Of a stretch of DNA of 64,000 nucleotides, positions 1-7,914 are shown piece after piece. This stretch comes from G964291335 sp964291335 (GTDB lineage: Bacteria; Chloroflexota; Dehalococcoidia; Lucifugimonadales; UBA3495). The DNA is taken from assembly GCA_964291335.2 (NCBI GenBank), contig OZ219748.1, forward strand, positions 1,240,001-1,304,000. The letters are read 5' to 3'. The stretch's first letter is position 1; each line of letters opens with the position of its first letter. The notes below the pieces were generated by a model. That model was not told where the DNA came from and made no database searches. It saw only the letters and a list, made by a program, of their open reading frames with translations. The position numbers and the translations under genes are program-made.

Positions 1-122
<122 letters not shown>

Positions 123-429
123 AGGTTGCCTCTCCAGGTTAAAAATTTGGTTGCAGCAGTCCTTCCCGCGTGGGGGCTGCGGCTATGGATTTTAGCAAAA
201 AGGTTCTCGAAAAGGAATACCTTGCGGGCGGGGTCTTGACCTGCTCCGGCTGGTCGGGAGGCCCGGTTCCCGGGCGAAATGGCGGTCTGATTTCACGTAC
301 CGGCACCCGTTGGAAATACCGGCGGCAGCGGTTCATTGACTATTGCCCGCCCGGTGTGGTAGCCTGACTGAAAGGGGCGTTTAACTGGCCTCCCCGGTAA
401 ACTGGGCAAACCCTTTGGAGTGTTGTGTA
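123..429. other. Intergenic region between divergent genes
   Basis: The left-edge gene (minus) and the IscA-like gene (plus) diverge here, so promoters for both should lie in this stretch. Bases 123-160 resemble 10037-10072, upstream of the surface protein. No convincing gene or clear -35/-10 pair is seen; short open frames here have no family features. Confidence 0.5.
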
Positions 430-795
430 ATGGAAGTAACGGCGCTGGCCATCGAAAAACTCAAGGAAGTAATGCAGCAGGAAGCGGAAAGCAGCAGTTC
501 CCTGCGGGTTGTCGCCATGCCCTCCGGGGGTGGCCTCCAGTATATGCTCACCATGGAGAAGGAAAAGCAGGACGACGATACCATCCTGAACCTGGAAGGG
601 CTGGAATTTCTGATGGATTCGGACAGCGCGCCCTTTCTGGAAGAGGCCACGATTGACTACGTGGAGGAGTTCGGCGGCCAGGTTGGTTTTGTAATCAACA
701 ACCCCATGTTCTCCGGCGGCGGCTGTGGCAGCGGCGGGTGCGGCTGTGGCAGCGGGGGATGTGGCTGCGGCGGCGGTGGCTGCGGCGGTCATTAG
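430..795 (+). CDS. IscA/HesB-like protein with Cys/Gly-rich tail
   Basis: 121 residues, ATG at 430 with GGAG upstream; an in-frame TTG at 415 lacks a site. The fold pattern follows A-type iron-sulfur carriers: N-terminal helix (ALAIEKLKEVM), a glycine loop (PSGGGLQYML, about residue 31-40) and the C-terminal FVINNP segment. The first conserved cysteine of the family, normally in the GGGCSG loop, is Gly here. The usual C-terminal CGCG is expanded to a Gly-rich tail with six cysteines ending GGH. The tail could bind a metal or cluster alone. The family role is Fe-S cluster assembly or transfer in the cytoplasm; whether this divergent member does so is uncertain. Confidence 0.75.
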   Translation: MEVTALAIEKLKEVMQQEAESSSSLRVVAMPSGGGLQYMLTMEKEKQDDDTILNLEGLEFLMDSDSAPFLEEATIDYVEEFGGQVGFVINNPMFSGGGCGSGGCGCGSGGCGCGGGGCGGH

Positions 796-1181
796 GCTTC
801 CCCTCTTTACTTTACCCCTCTCCCTTTGACTGAACAAACTGCCGGGGCCCGATTACAGCCAGGCTCCGGTAGCTTGCCGCGCGTTACGCTTTCTGAGGCG
901 GCCGGCGTTCCGGCGCAAACTGCGCTGCGACCCCAACGCCGGTTTGCTTTCAGACCGCCGCTTTATCGGCAGCGTAACTTCTGGCATGCAGCAGCCGGCC
1001 GGTTCAGCTTGCGCCGGCGGCAGCGTCCGGCGCCGGGCCGGTCTCCGGCGGCGGGCGCCGGAGAAGCGTTTCCGCCGGCGGCAGCCAGTGGACGGCGGCA
1101 TGGGGACTGAACCGCTTTCCCGAGACCGGTTTTCCAACCGGAAAGCCGCCAGGGCCCGGCATCAGTGAACGCAAGCCGGCC
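796..1181. other. GC-rich intergenic stretch
   Basis: About 390 bases between the convergent IscA-like and SDR genes. Rich in short GC palindromes (CCGGCG/CGCCGG). Open frames occur on both strands but have biased Arg/Ala/Pro composition and no recognisable family; treated as non-coding. Confidence 0.5.
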
Positions 1182-2027
1182 CTAAATCCGGCTGTAGCCG
1201 CTGCCCGGCAGGGTTACTCCCCGCCCGCGGGCGTCGGCCAGCCGGCCAAATTCCTGCAGCAGCTGCTGACTATAGGTTACCCGACCGGTTACGGCGTCCA
1301 GCGGCTCGGTAGCCAGCAGCAAAGCGGCCTCGGCCAGCAGCCCGGGCGGCTCCCCGGTCGGGTCATCCGGCCCGGCAGCCAGGTTGTGATACACCGTACC
1401 CGGCGTTGGCACCACCAAAGAAGGCGACACGCAGGTTACCGAAATGCCGAACTGGTAAACCTCGCTGGCCAGGCCCTGGGTGAACCGCTCCAGCGCCGCC
1501 TTCTCCGCCCCGTAGCAAGTACCGCCGCTGCGGCCCGCCGCCGGGTAGGGCCCGCGGCCCGGGCCGGCCGCCGCTCCGGACGAAATGTTAACGATGCTGC
1601 CCGACCCGCGGGGGATCATCTGCTCCAGCGCCGCCTTGCTCAGTATGAATGGGGCATGGACGTTAACCTCCCACGACCGTATCCAGCGGCTGGTGGCAAA
1701 ATCCTTGACTGGCGCGAAGTAGGTAAGCGCGGCATTATTAACCAGCACGTCCACCGGCCCATACAGTTCCCGCGCCTGTTCAATCAACCCTTCGCACGCA
1801 TCGGGGCGGGCCAGGTTCACCGCCACCGGGCTCGCCTCGCCGCCCGCCTGGCGAATTTCGGCTACCGTCCGCTCCAGCGAGCCGGCCAGCGGGTGTTCTC
1901 CCTCCTTCAGGGTACGGGCGGCGCAGACAACCTGTCCCCCCGCTTCAGCGAACCGGGCGGCGATTGCTGCCCCAATGCCCCGGCTGGCCCCGGTAACCAC
2001 TACTACCTTGCCGGCCAGCTTGCTCAT
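1182..2027 (-). CDS. SDR-family oxidoreductase
   Basis: 281 residues from ATG 2027, preceded by GAGGAAG. Classical short-chain dehydrogenase: TGASRGIG cofactor loop at residues 12-19, NNAA in place of the usual NNAG, the active-site Ser in NISSG, and the YxxxK catalytic pair in CYGAEK. These show an NAD(P)-dependent oxidoreductase of the cytoplasm; the substrate cannot be told. The start codon lies at the edge of a 73-base tandem repeat, so the ribosome-binding leader is present three times upstream. An extended start at 2054 is possible in frame but lacks a better site. Confidence 0.85.
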   Translation of the reverse strand: MSKLAGKVVVVTGASRGIGAAIAARFAEAGGQVVCAARTLKEGEHPLAGSLERTVAEIRQAGGEASPVAVNLARPDACEGLIEQARELYGPVDVLVNNAALTYFAPVKDFATSRWIRSWEVNVHAPFILSKAALEQMIPRGSGSIVNISSGAAAGPGRGPYPAAGRSGGTCYGAEKAALERFTQGLASEVYQFGISVTCVSPSLVVPTPGTVYHNLAAGPDDPTGEPPGLLAEAALLLATEPLDAVTGRVTYSQQLLQEFGRLADARGRGVTLPGSGYSRI

Positions 2028-2206
2028 CGTCGTCTTCCTCAACTTTCCGGTCAATTTACCCCCAGTCCACCGGGCTGTAAATGCAGCAGTAGCCGCCCAT
2101 CGTCGTCTTCCTCAACTTTCCGGTCAATTTACCCCCAGTCCACCGGGCTGTAAATGCAGCAGTAGCCGCCCATCGTCGTCTTCCTCAACTTTCCGGTCAA
2201 TTTACC
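2025..2206. repeat. 73-bp tandem direct repeat, 2.5 copies
   Basis: Copies at 2025-2097, 2098-2170 and a partial one at 2171-2206, essentially identical. On the minus strand each unit contains the ribosome-binding site and ATG used by the SDR gene. Confidence 0.95.
2056..2173 (-). promoter_or_regulatory. Two tandem 14-codon leader mini-ORFs upstream of the SDR
   Basis: Each repeat unit has GAGGAAG, an ATG (2173 and 2100) and a short frame MGGYCCIYSPVDWG ending in TAA (2129 and 2056). They sit in series before the SDR start at 2027. They may be translated leader peptides or merely the by-product of duplicating the start region; codon content gives no clear attenuator logic. Confidence 0.4.
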
Positions 2207-2232
2207 GGTGTTTCTCCGGCCAACCGGCACCG

Positions 2233-2238
2233 TATAAT
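2233..2238 (+). promoter_or_regulatory. -10 box of a probable leaderless transcript
   Basis: TATAAT ends six bases before the ATG at 2245, which puts the expected transcription start at or next to the start codon. No ribosome-binding site is present. The -35 region (around 2211, TTTCTC) is weak. Confidence 0.55.
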
Positions 2239-2244
2239 AGCATA

Positions 2245-2982
2245 ATGGCCCGGCAGTACCGCCTTTACCGCGACCTGGCCCACCTGTGGCCCGCCTTCAG
2301 CCCGCCGGAAGAATACGCCGACGACGCCCGCCATTGGCGCGAGGCGTTGCGCGCCCGGCTGGGGCCGGGCCGCCATCCGGTTCTGGAACTGGGTTCCGGC
2401 GGCGGCCATACTCTTTCGCACCTCACCGATGACTTCGCAGTTACGGCAGTGGAGCTTTCGCCTCAAATGCTGGCCCTTTCCCGCCGGCTGAACCCCGGCG
2501 TAACCCACCACCAGGGCGATATGCGCTCGGTGCGCCTGGGTTCCACTTTCCGGGCAGTGCTGATTCACGACGCTATATGCTATATGCTTACCGAGGCCGA
2601 CTTGCGGGCTGTCTTCGCCACCGCCCGGCAGCACCTGACGCCCGGCGGCCTGCTGCTCATCTCTCCCGACTACTTCCGGGAGAACTTCGCCGGCCCGGTG
2701 GTGCTTCACTGGCTCCGCCAACAGGCTGACCCGCCCTTCACCGTGGTGGAGTTCTGCCACGACCCCGACCCGACGGATACTACCATCGAATCTCTCTTTT
2801 TCTTCATCCTGCAGGAAAGGGATGGCCTGCGCATTGAGCAGGACCGGCATATTACCGGCTTGTTCCCGGAAGCAACCTGGCTGCGGCTGCTGACCGAGGC
2901 CGGCTTTACCGCAGAGAGCGTTACCCTGCCGGGCTACCCGGGCGGCTATGGCGGCCACTTGCTGGCGGCCCGGCTTCCATAA
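2245..2982 (+). CDS. Class I SAM-dependent methyltransferase
   Basis: 245 residues from ATG 2245. Motif I is VLELGSGGGHT (about residues 47-57), motif II ends in the acidic Glu of AVELSPQM, and a QGDMR segment and GGLLLISPDY strand follow, as in ubiE/Methyltransf_25-type enzymes. A soluble small-molecule methyltransferase is likely; the acceptor is unknown. It diverges from the SDR gene and appears to be expressed from a promoter directly at its start codon. Confidence 0.85.
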   Translation: MARQYRLYRDLAHLWPAFSPPEEYADDARHWREALRARLGPGRHPVLELGSGGGHTLSHLTDDFAVTAVELSPQMLALSRRLNPGVTHHQGDMRSVRLGSTFRAVLIHDAICYMLTEADLRAVFATARQHLTPGGLLLISPDYFRENFAGPVVLHWLRQQADPPFTVVEFCHDPDPTDTTIESLFFFILQERDGLRIEQDRHITGLFPEATWLRLLTEAGFTAESVTLPGYPGGYGGHLLAARLP

Positions 2983-3152
2983 CCGCAGCCGCTGCCGGGG
3001 CGCCGGGACGTTAGCCGTTGGCCGGCCCCGGCAGCGAAAGCCGCCGGTATTGCCCCCCGATATGCCTTGCGCCGGGTTGGCCCGGCAATTAACCTGCATG
3101 AATAATTTGCCGACTTTGACCGCCGGCGGTTCAGCCCTGCCGACGACCATGT

Positions 3153-3168
3153 TTATCCGGGCTTATCC
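3153..3168 (+). promoter_or_regulatory. Pair of DnaA-like boxes before dnaA
   Basis: TTATCC occurs at 3153 and 3163, exactly one helical turn apart, each followed by GG. They resemble the first six bases of the TTATCCACA DnaA box and lie about 35-50 bases before the dnaA start, where DnaA autoregulation is common. The last three bases do not match. Confidence 0.35.
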
Positions 3169-3199
3169 GGTACGAGGGGCCTGCGCCGGCCGCGCCGCC

Positions 3200-4582
3200 A
3201 TGAACGAAACGGAAACATCCGCCAAAGACCTGTGGCAGGCTACCCTGGGGCAGCTGGAATTGCAGCTGCCCGGCAACACCTTCCGAACCTGGCTTCAGCA
3301 AACCCGGGGCGTCGGTTTTAACGGACAGGACTTGCTGGTGGAAGCGCCCAGCGCCTTCACCGTCGCCTGGCTGGAACAGCGCATGTACCAGAACATCCGG
3401 CGCGCCCTGCGTCAGGTTTCCGGGCAGCTCTACGACGTCCATTTCCGGGTTCCGGCAGAGCTGACCGAACCCACTCTGCCCGGGGCGAAGACCGAAGCAG
3501 GCCCAGACCCGGCGCATAACGGGGCCGGGGAGCCGGCGGCCAACTCCGGGCAGCGGTTCAACCCCGGCCTCAGCTTCAGCAGCAAATATTCCTTCAACAG
3601 CTTTGTCGTCGGCAACTCCAACCGCATGGCCTTCAGCGCCGCCCAGGCGGTGGCCGACGCTCCGGGCCAGGCTTACAACCCCCTGTTCCTTTACTCGGGC
3701 GTCGGCCTCGGTAAAACCCACCTGCTCCACGCCATCGGGCAGGAAGCCAACCGCAACGGCCGGTCGGTCCTGTACGTCTCCTCCGAGCAGTTTACCAACG
3801 ACTTCATCTCGGCCATCCGCAACCGCGCCACCGAGGAGTTCCGTCAGCGTTACCGCAGCGTTCAGGTGCTGCTGATTGACGACGTTCAGTTTATGAGCGG
3901 CAAGGAACAGACCCAGGAGGGCTTTTTCCATACCTTCAACGACCTGCATACCGCCGGCTACCAGATTGTTCTGACCTCCGACCGGCCGCCCAAGTCCCTG
4001 GCCCTTCTGGAAGACCGCCTGCGCTCCCGCTTCGAATGGGGCCTGATTGCCGACATTCAGCCGCCGGACCTGGAAACCCGCATGGCCATCCTCGGCTCCA
4101 AGGCCGACCAGCTGAAGGCGCGGGTGGAAGAAAGCGTCATCGAACTAATCGCCAAGCGGGTGCAGAAGAACGTCCGGGAGCTGGAAGGCAGCCTGAACCG
4201 GGTAGTCGCCTACTCCCAATTGATGAACCAGCCCCTTACCCTGGAATCCACCTCCCGGCTGCTGGACGACCTGACGATGGATACCGCCCGCCACGCCATC
4301 GACCCGGAGCGCATCCTGGAGCAGGTATCCCGCCATTACCGGGTATCCGCCGCCGACCTGCTGGGCCGGCGCCGCGACAAGGTTACCGCCCTGGCCCGTC
4401 AGGTGGCTATGTACCTGCTAATCTACGAACTGGAGCTTTCCCCCACCGAAGTGGGCCGGCTGCTGGGCAACCGGGACCATTCCACGGTCATTCACGGCGC
4501 CGGCAAAATCAACGGGGAAATCAACGAAGATTACCAACTCCGCCAGGACGTGCTGAACATAAAAGAGGCAATTTTCACCTGA
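3200..4582 (+). CDS. dnaA: Chromosomal replication initiator DnaA
   Basis: 460 residues from ATG 3200. Domain I begins DLWQATLGQLE; a low-complexity domain II follows; the AAA+ domain starts at the NSFVVGNSN motif, with Walker A GVGLGKTHL, Walker B LLIDDVQF, and sensor/arginine elements. Domain IV carries the DNA-binding signature GNRDHSTVIH near the C terminus. It binds DnaA boxes and opens the origin; such boxes cluster just downstream. A longer in-frame start exists but only adds non-family sequence. The gene next to it is obgE, not dnaN. Confidence 0.97.
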   Translation: MNETETSAKDLWQATLGQLELQLPGNTFRTWLQQTRGVGFNGQDLLVEAPSAFTVAWLEQRMYQNIRRALRQVSGQLYDVHFRVPAELTEPTLPGAKTEAGPDPAHNGAGEPAANSGQRFNPGLSFSSKYSFNSFVVGNSNRMAFSAAQAVADAPGQAYNPLFLYSGVGLGKTHLLHAIGQEANRNGRSVLYVSSEQFTNDFISAIRNRATEEFRQRYRSVQVLLIDDVQFMSGKEQTQEGFFHTFNDLHTAGYQIVLTSDRPPKSLALLEDRLRSRFEWGLIADIQPPDLETRMAILGSKADQLKARVEESVIELIAKRVQKNVRELEGSLNRVVAYSQLMNQPLTLESTSRLLDDLTMDTARHAIDPERILEQVSRHYRVSAADLLGRRRDKVTALARQVAMYLLIYELELSPTEVGRLLGNRDHSTVIHGAGKINGEINEDYQLRQDVLNIKEAIFT

Positions 4583-4901
4583 CTTCCCCCTCGCCCCAGA
4601 TACATTCGTGGATAACCCCCGGTTTTTCGTGGATAACTCCCGAATTGCCGTGGGCAACTCGCCCGTTGCGCCGCACAAACCCCGCCCTTACGTTGAGCAA
4701 AAACGCCGCCTCGCCCGCCGCTCCTGGCCGTCCCTGTTTCCCGTCCCGCTTATCCACCCCAGCCCGGCAGTTATCCACCAGCATACCGGATAACTCCATG
4801 TTAAACTGATACCTGAACCCCGAAGCCGCAGCTACCGGACCGGGAAGTTATCCACTAATCAACACCCTTATTGCCATTATTACTTCTAAAGAAAGAAGAA
4901 T
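4583..4901. other. Probable replication origin (oriC)
   Basis: The dnaA-obgE gap contains five near-consensus DnaA boxes: CGTGGATAA at 4607-4615 and 4628-4636 (minus orientation) and TTATCCACC at 4750-4758 and 4771-4779 and TTATCCACT at 4848-4856 (plus orientation). Degenerate ones lie near 4647 and 4786. The two orientation groups face each other across a central spacer. An AT-rich stretch at about 4857-4935, reaching into obgE, is a candidate unwinding element. No gene is seen here. Confidence 0.8.
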
Positions 4902-6224
4902 ATGATTGATACTTTAAGGATTAATATTAAAGCCGGCGATGGCGGCAACGGCTGCGTCAGCTTTCTGCGGGAGAAGTACCGGCCCAAAGGCGGGCCTAAC
5001 GGCGGCGATGGTGGCGATGGCGGCTGCGCCTACGTGGTTGGCGACTCTTCCCTCAATACCCTGCTGCACCTGAAATACAACAGCACCATGTACGTGGCCC
5101 GCGGCGGCCACGGGCGCGGTAAAAACCAGCGCGGGGCTAACGGCGCCGATACCGTCATCAAGGTGCCGGTAGGCACGGTGGTTTGGCAGCTGCACCCGGA
5201 CGGACGCCGTGATTTCCTCGCCGACGTTACCGATGCTGTTCCCCGGCTGGTGGCCCGTGGCGGCGCCGGCGGCTGGGGCAACGCCCATTACGTTTCGCCT
5301 ACCAACCAGGAGCCGGTACTGTCCCAGAAGGGCGAGGGGGGGCAATACGTGGTCCTCTTCCTGGAACTGAAGCTGCTGGCCGATGTCGGCCTGCTGGCCC
5401 GCCCCAACGCCGGCAAATCTACCCTCATCTCCCGCTGCTCCGCGGCCAGGCCCCGCATCGCCGACTACCCCTTTACCACCGTTGAGCCGGTGCTGGCCGT
5501 CGCTTCCAGCCGGGGGCAGGATTTTGTGCTGATGGAAGTGCCCGGTCTGCTGGCGGGCGCCCACCAGGGCGTCGGCCTGGGACACCAGTTCCTGCGCCAT
5601 GCCGAGCGGGCCCGGCTGTACCTGCACCTGCTGGACGGCCTTTCCGAAGACCCGGTGGCCGACTTCCATATGATTAACCGGGAGTTGCAGCAGTTCAACC
5701 CGGCGCTGGCCTTGAAGCCCCAGATTATCGTGGTCAACAAGCTGGATGTAACCGAAGTGCGGGAACGGCGTCAGGTTCTGGCGCTCAGGCTGCGTCAGGC
5801 GGCGGCCCAATCGCCCTGGCTGCCGCAGGGAAGCGATGCCCCCATTCACTTTATTTCGGCGGTAAGCGGCGAGGGCGTGGCTGAAATGCTGGGCCTGGTG
5901 GTGCAAACCCTGGATAACCTGCCCCGGGAAGCGCCCCTGGCCGAGCGCGCCGGCCATGACCGGCAGGAGTCGGCCCCGGCAGCCCCACCGCGGCGCCGGC
6001 CAGCCGCCGCGCCGCCGACCTTCTACAAAGACCGGGGAGTGTACGTTATACGCTCGGAGCCGTTGGAACGGCTCAGCGCCCTGGCCGATACCCGCGATTA
6101 CCGGGTGCTGCTGCAACTCTGGCGCGAGATGACCCGCCTGGGCCTTGCCCGCCGTCTGGAAGAGGCCGGCATTGAGCCGGGCGATACTATCCGCATTGGC
6201 CGCGCGGAGATGGAATGGTTCTGA
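4902..6224 (+). CDS. obgE: GTPase Obg/CgtA
   Basis: 440 residues. The N-terminal glycine-rich Obg fold is clear (KAGDGGNGCVSFLREKY, GGDGGDGG), then the GTPase domain with NAGKST, the G4 motif NKLD and G5 SAVSGEG, and a C-terminal OCT domain ending EMEWF. It is a ribosome-assembly GTPase. Two G-motif residues are off consensus: the P-loop reads ARPNAGKS where the first Gly is usual, and the G3 motif is EVPG rather than DxPG. The start has AAAGAAAGAAG upstream rather than a strong site, and lies at the edge of the predicted origin. nadD follows 85 bases on, a common pairing. Confidence 0.95.
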   Translation: MIDTLRINIKAGDGGNGCVSFLREKYRPKGGPNGGDGGDGGCAYVVGDSSLNTLLHLKYNSTMYVARGGHGRGKNQRGANGADTVIKVPVGTVVWQLHPDGRRDFLADVTDAVPRLVARGGAGGWGNAHYVSPTNQEPVLSQKGEGGQYVVLFLELKLLADVGLLARPNAGKSTLISRCSAARPRIADYPFTTVEPVLAVASSRGQDFVLMEVPGLLAGAHQGVGLGHQFLRHAERARLYLHLLDGLSEDPVADFHMINRELQQFNPALALKPQIIVVNKLDVTEVRERRQVLALRLRQAAAQSPWLPQGSDAPIHFISAVSGEGVAEMLGLVVQTLDNLPREAPLAERAGHDRQESAPAAPPRRRPAAAPPTFYKDRGVYVIRSEPLERLSALADTRDYRVLLQLWREMTRLGLARRLEEAGIEPGDTIRIGRAEMEWF

Positions 6225-6309
6225 AGGCGGGCGGCCAGCCGGCCGGCGCCGCCCGGCCGCGGGGCGGCTCTGCCGGCCCGGTGGCGGCCGGCGTTGCCGG
6301 AGGCCGGTA

Positions 6310-6948
6310 ATGCGTCTGGGGGTTCTGGGCGGCACCTTCGACCCGATTCACCTGGGGCACCTGCTTATCGCCGAGCAGTGCCGCGAAGGGCTGGCGTTAA
6401 ACCGGGTGTTCTTTGCGCCGGCCGGGCTGCCCTGGCTCAAGAACAGCCCCCCCGCAGCCGACGCCCGCCACCGGCTGAATATGGTTGAACTGGCGGTTGC
6501 GGGCAACCCCCACTTTCAGGCCCTGGAAAACGAGGTTAACCGCCCGGGCCCTACCTACACGGTGGATACCCTGGAAGAGTTGCGGCAGCAGTGGGGCCCC
6601 GAAGCGCAGCTGCACTTCATCCTGGGGCAGGATGCCTTTGCGAGCTTTGCCCGCTGGAGGGAACCGGAACGGCTGCTGACCTTGTGCCGGCTGGTGGTGG
6701 TGGGCCGCTCCGGCTATGAGGAGACCGCCGCGGCAGACATTCTGGCCTTTTCCCGCCATACCGGCTGCGGGCCGGCGGCCCTGGAGCGGGTCATCGCCAT
6801 GTCCGCGCCCGGCGTTGATTTCAGTTCGACCGAGATACGCCGCCGCGTTGCCGCCGGGCAGTCCATCCGCTACCACCTGCCGGATGCAGTGGCGCAATAC
6901 ATCGCCGAACAGGGGCTGTATGCCGGCGAGGCCGGAGGGGAAGCATAA
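6310..6948 (+). CDS. nadD: Nicotinate-nucleotide adenylyltransferase
   Basis: 212 residues from ATG 6310 with GGAGG six bases upstream. The nucleotidyltransferase signature GGTFDPIHLGH is at residues 7-17, and SSTEIRRR near residue 175 is the second family motif. It makes deamido-NAD from nicotinate mononucleotide and ATP in NAD synthesis. It probably shares a transcript with obgE and is followed by a strong hairpin. Confidence 0.95.
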   Translation: MRLGVLGGTFDPIHLGHLLIAEQCREGLALNRVFFAPAGLPWLKNSPPAADARHRLNMVELAVAGNPHFQALENEVNRPGPTYTVDTLEELRQQWGPEAQLHFILGQDAFASFARWREPERLLTLCRLVVVGRSGYEETAAADILAFSRHTGCGPAALERVIAMSAPGVDFSSTEIRRRVAAGQSIRYHLPDAVAQYIAEQGLYAGEAGGEA

Positions 6949-6952
6949 AACG

Positions 6953-6974
6953 GGGCCCGGTCATAACCGGGCCC
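6953..6974. terminator. Bidirectional hairpin between nadD and pyrE
   Basis: Nine-base perfect stem GGGCCCGGT / ACCGGGCCC with a CATA loop. Read on the minus strand it is followed by CGTTTT, so it fits a terminator for pyrE as well as nadD. Confidence 0.6.
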
Positions 6975-7006
6975 GGCGTTGAACCACCCTGGCAAAACCC
7001 GCTTCG

Positions 7007-7621
7007 CTACCGTTTATTCAACCGGAAAAGTACCCCCCCATGGTCATCCCGCTGCACCGTGAAGAGAGACCAGAAATTATAGCCGGCCTGCTTGATGGTT
7101 TCCCGGCCCCCTTCATTCCGGTCCACCAGCGCCACAACCGAGGTCAAATCGCACCGGATATTCTTTTCGGCGCATATCTCCTTGAACTTTTCTATGGCGT
7201 CCAACGCAGAGTCGCCGGTGGTAACCACATCCTCAACGATAGCCACCTTTTGCCCGGATTGTGGCAGCGTACCCTCGGCCAGTTCATCCGTTCCGTGCCC
7301 TTTGCCTTCCTTCCGGATGTAGAAAGCCGGGATTGCCGGCTGCCCCACCAACCCACTGTAAAGGCAAATGTGCGATGCTATCGGTATGGCGCTGTAGGCC
7401 GTGCCGCCGACCACATCTATTTCTTCGGCGCGCAACTTCGCCGTCAGTTTTTCGGCAACGAATTCCGCCCCGGTCGGGTCAAGGGTGAGCAGTTTCGAGT
7501 CGAAGTAATAGTCGCTTTCTTTCCCTGAAGCCAGGGTGAAACTGCCGTACAGCAGGGCGCCGCATTGCTCCAGTAAGGCTGTCGCCTCTGCGTCTTCCTT
7601 CGGCTTTGCTACATAAAGCAT
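7007..7621 (-). CDS. pyrE: Orotate phosphoribosyltransferase
   Basis: 204 residues. The PRPP-binding motif VAIVEDVVTTGDSAL is at about residues 124-138, and the N-terminal GALLYGSFTLASGKESDYYFD matches PyrE. It joins orotate to PRPP in pyrimidine synthesis. Convergent with nadD; no other pyr gene is adjacent. The upstream region holds a possible Rex-type palindrome. Confidence 0.93.
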   Translation of the reverse strand: MLYVAKPKEDAEATALLEQCGALLYGSFTLASGKESDYYFDSKLLTLDPTGAEFVAEKLTAKLRAEEIDVVGGTAYSAIPIASHICLYSGLVGQPAIPAFYIRKEGKGHGTDELAEGTLPQSGQKVAIVEDVVTTGDSALDAIEKFKEICAEKNIRCDLTSVVALVDRNEGGRETIKQAGYNFWSLFTVQRDDHGGVLFRLNKR

Positions 7622-7758
7622 ATTTCACCCTGTGATAGTTATGTGGATATAGGGGAATATATAAAGCAACGCACGGCATATAAACCATGCGCTGGATGAG
7701 TTAATGGCAAGGCGCTGGCGAGGCCGACTTTCATACTTTTATAAAAATCGGGCCAACA

Positions 7759-7776
7759 TTGTGAAAATTATCACCT
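7759..7776. promoter_or_regulatory. Rex-operator-like palindrome upstream of pyrE
   Basis: TTGTGAAAATTATCACCT resembles the Rex operator TTGTGA-N6-TCACAA with two mismatches at the right end. It lies 138 bases before the pyrE start in an otherwise featureless 293-base gap (7622-7914) that also holds a C10 run at 7802-7811. A Rex gene is present at 51.2 kb. Confidence 0.35.
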
Positions 7777-7914
7777 TGCATTGCGGTTTTGCGGTATGTT
7801 ACCCCCCCCCCTGCGCTCCTGTCAACACCCGGTCAGAAATGCCGCCGGTTGGCACCTTGCCCCGGAGCGGAACAGCCGGGTTCTGCGCCTGGAGCGTCCC
7901 GCTTCAAGCTGGCC

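Noticed and set aside
826..1168. Overlapping 74-94 residue frames on both strands
   Set aside because: Low-complexity Arg/Ala/Pro translation of GC palindromes, no start signals.
4914..6335. 473-residue minus-strand frame opposite obgE
   Set aside because: Antisense of a well-supported GTPase gene; no family features; the GC-rich third-position bias makes such shadows common.
7802..7811. C10 run as a third copy of the poly-C leader
   Set aside because: Flanks do not match CGGAAT...GAGTTT and it is not inside a gene; probably an ordinary homopolymer.
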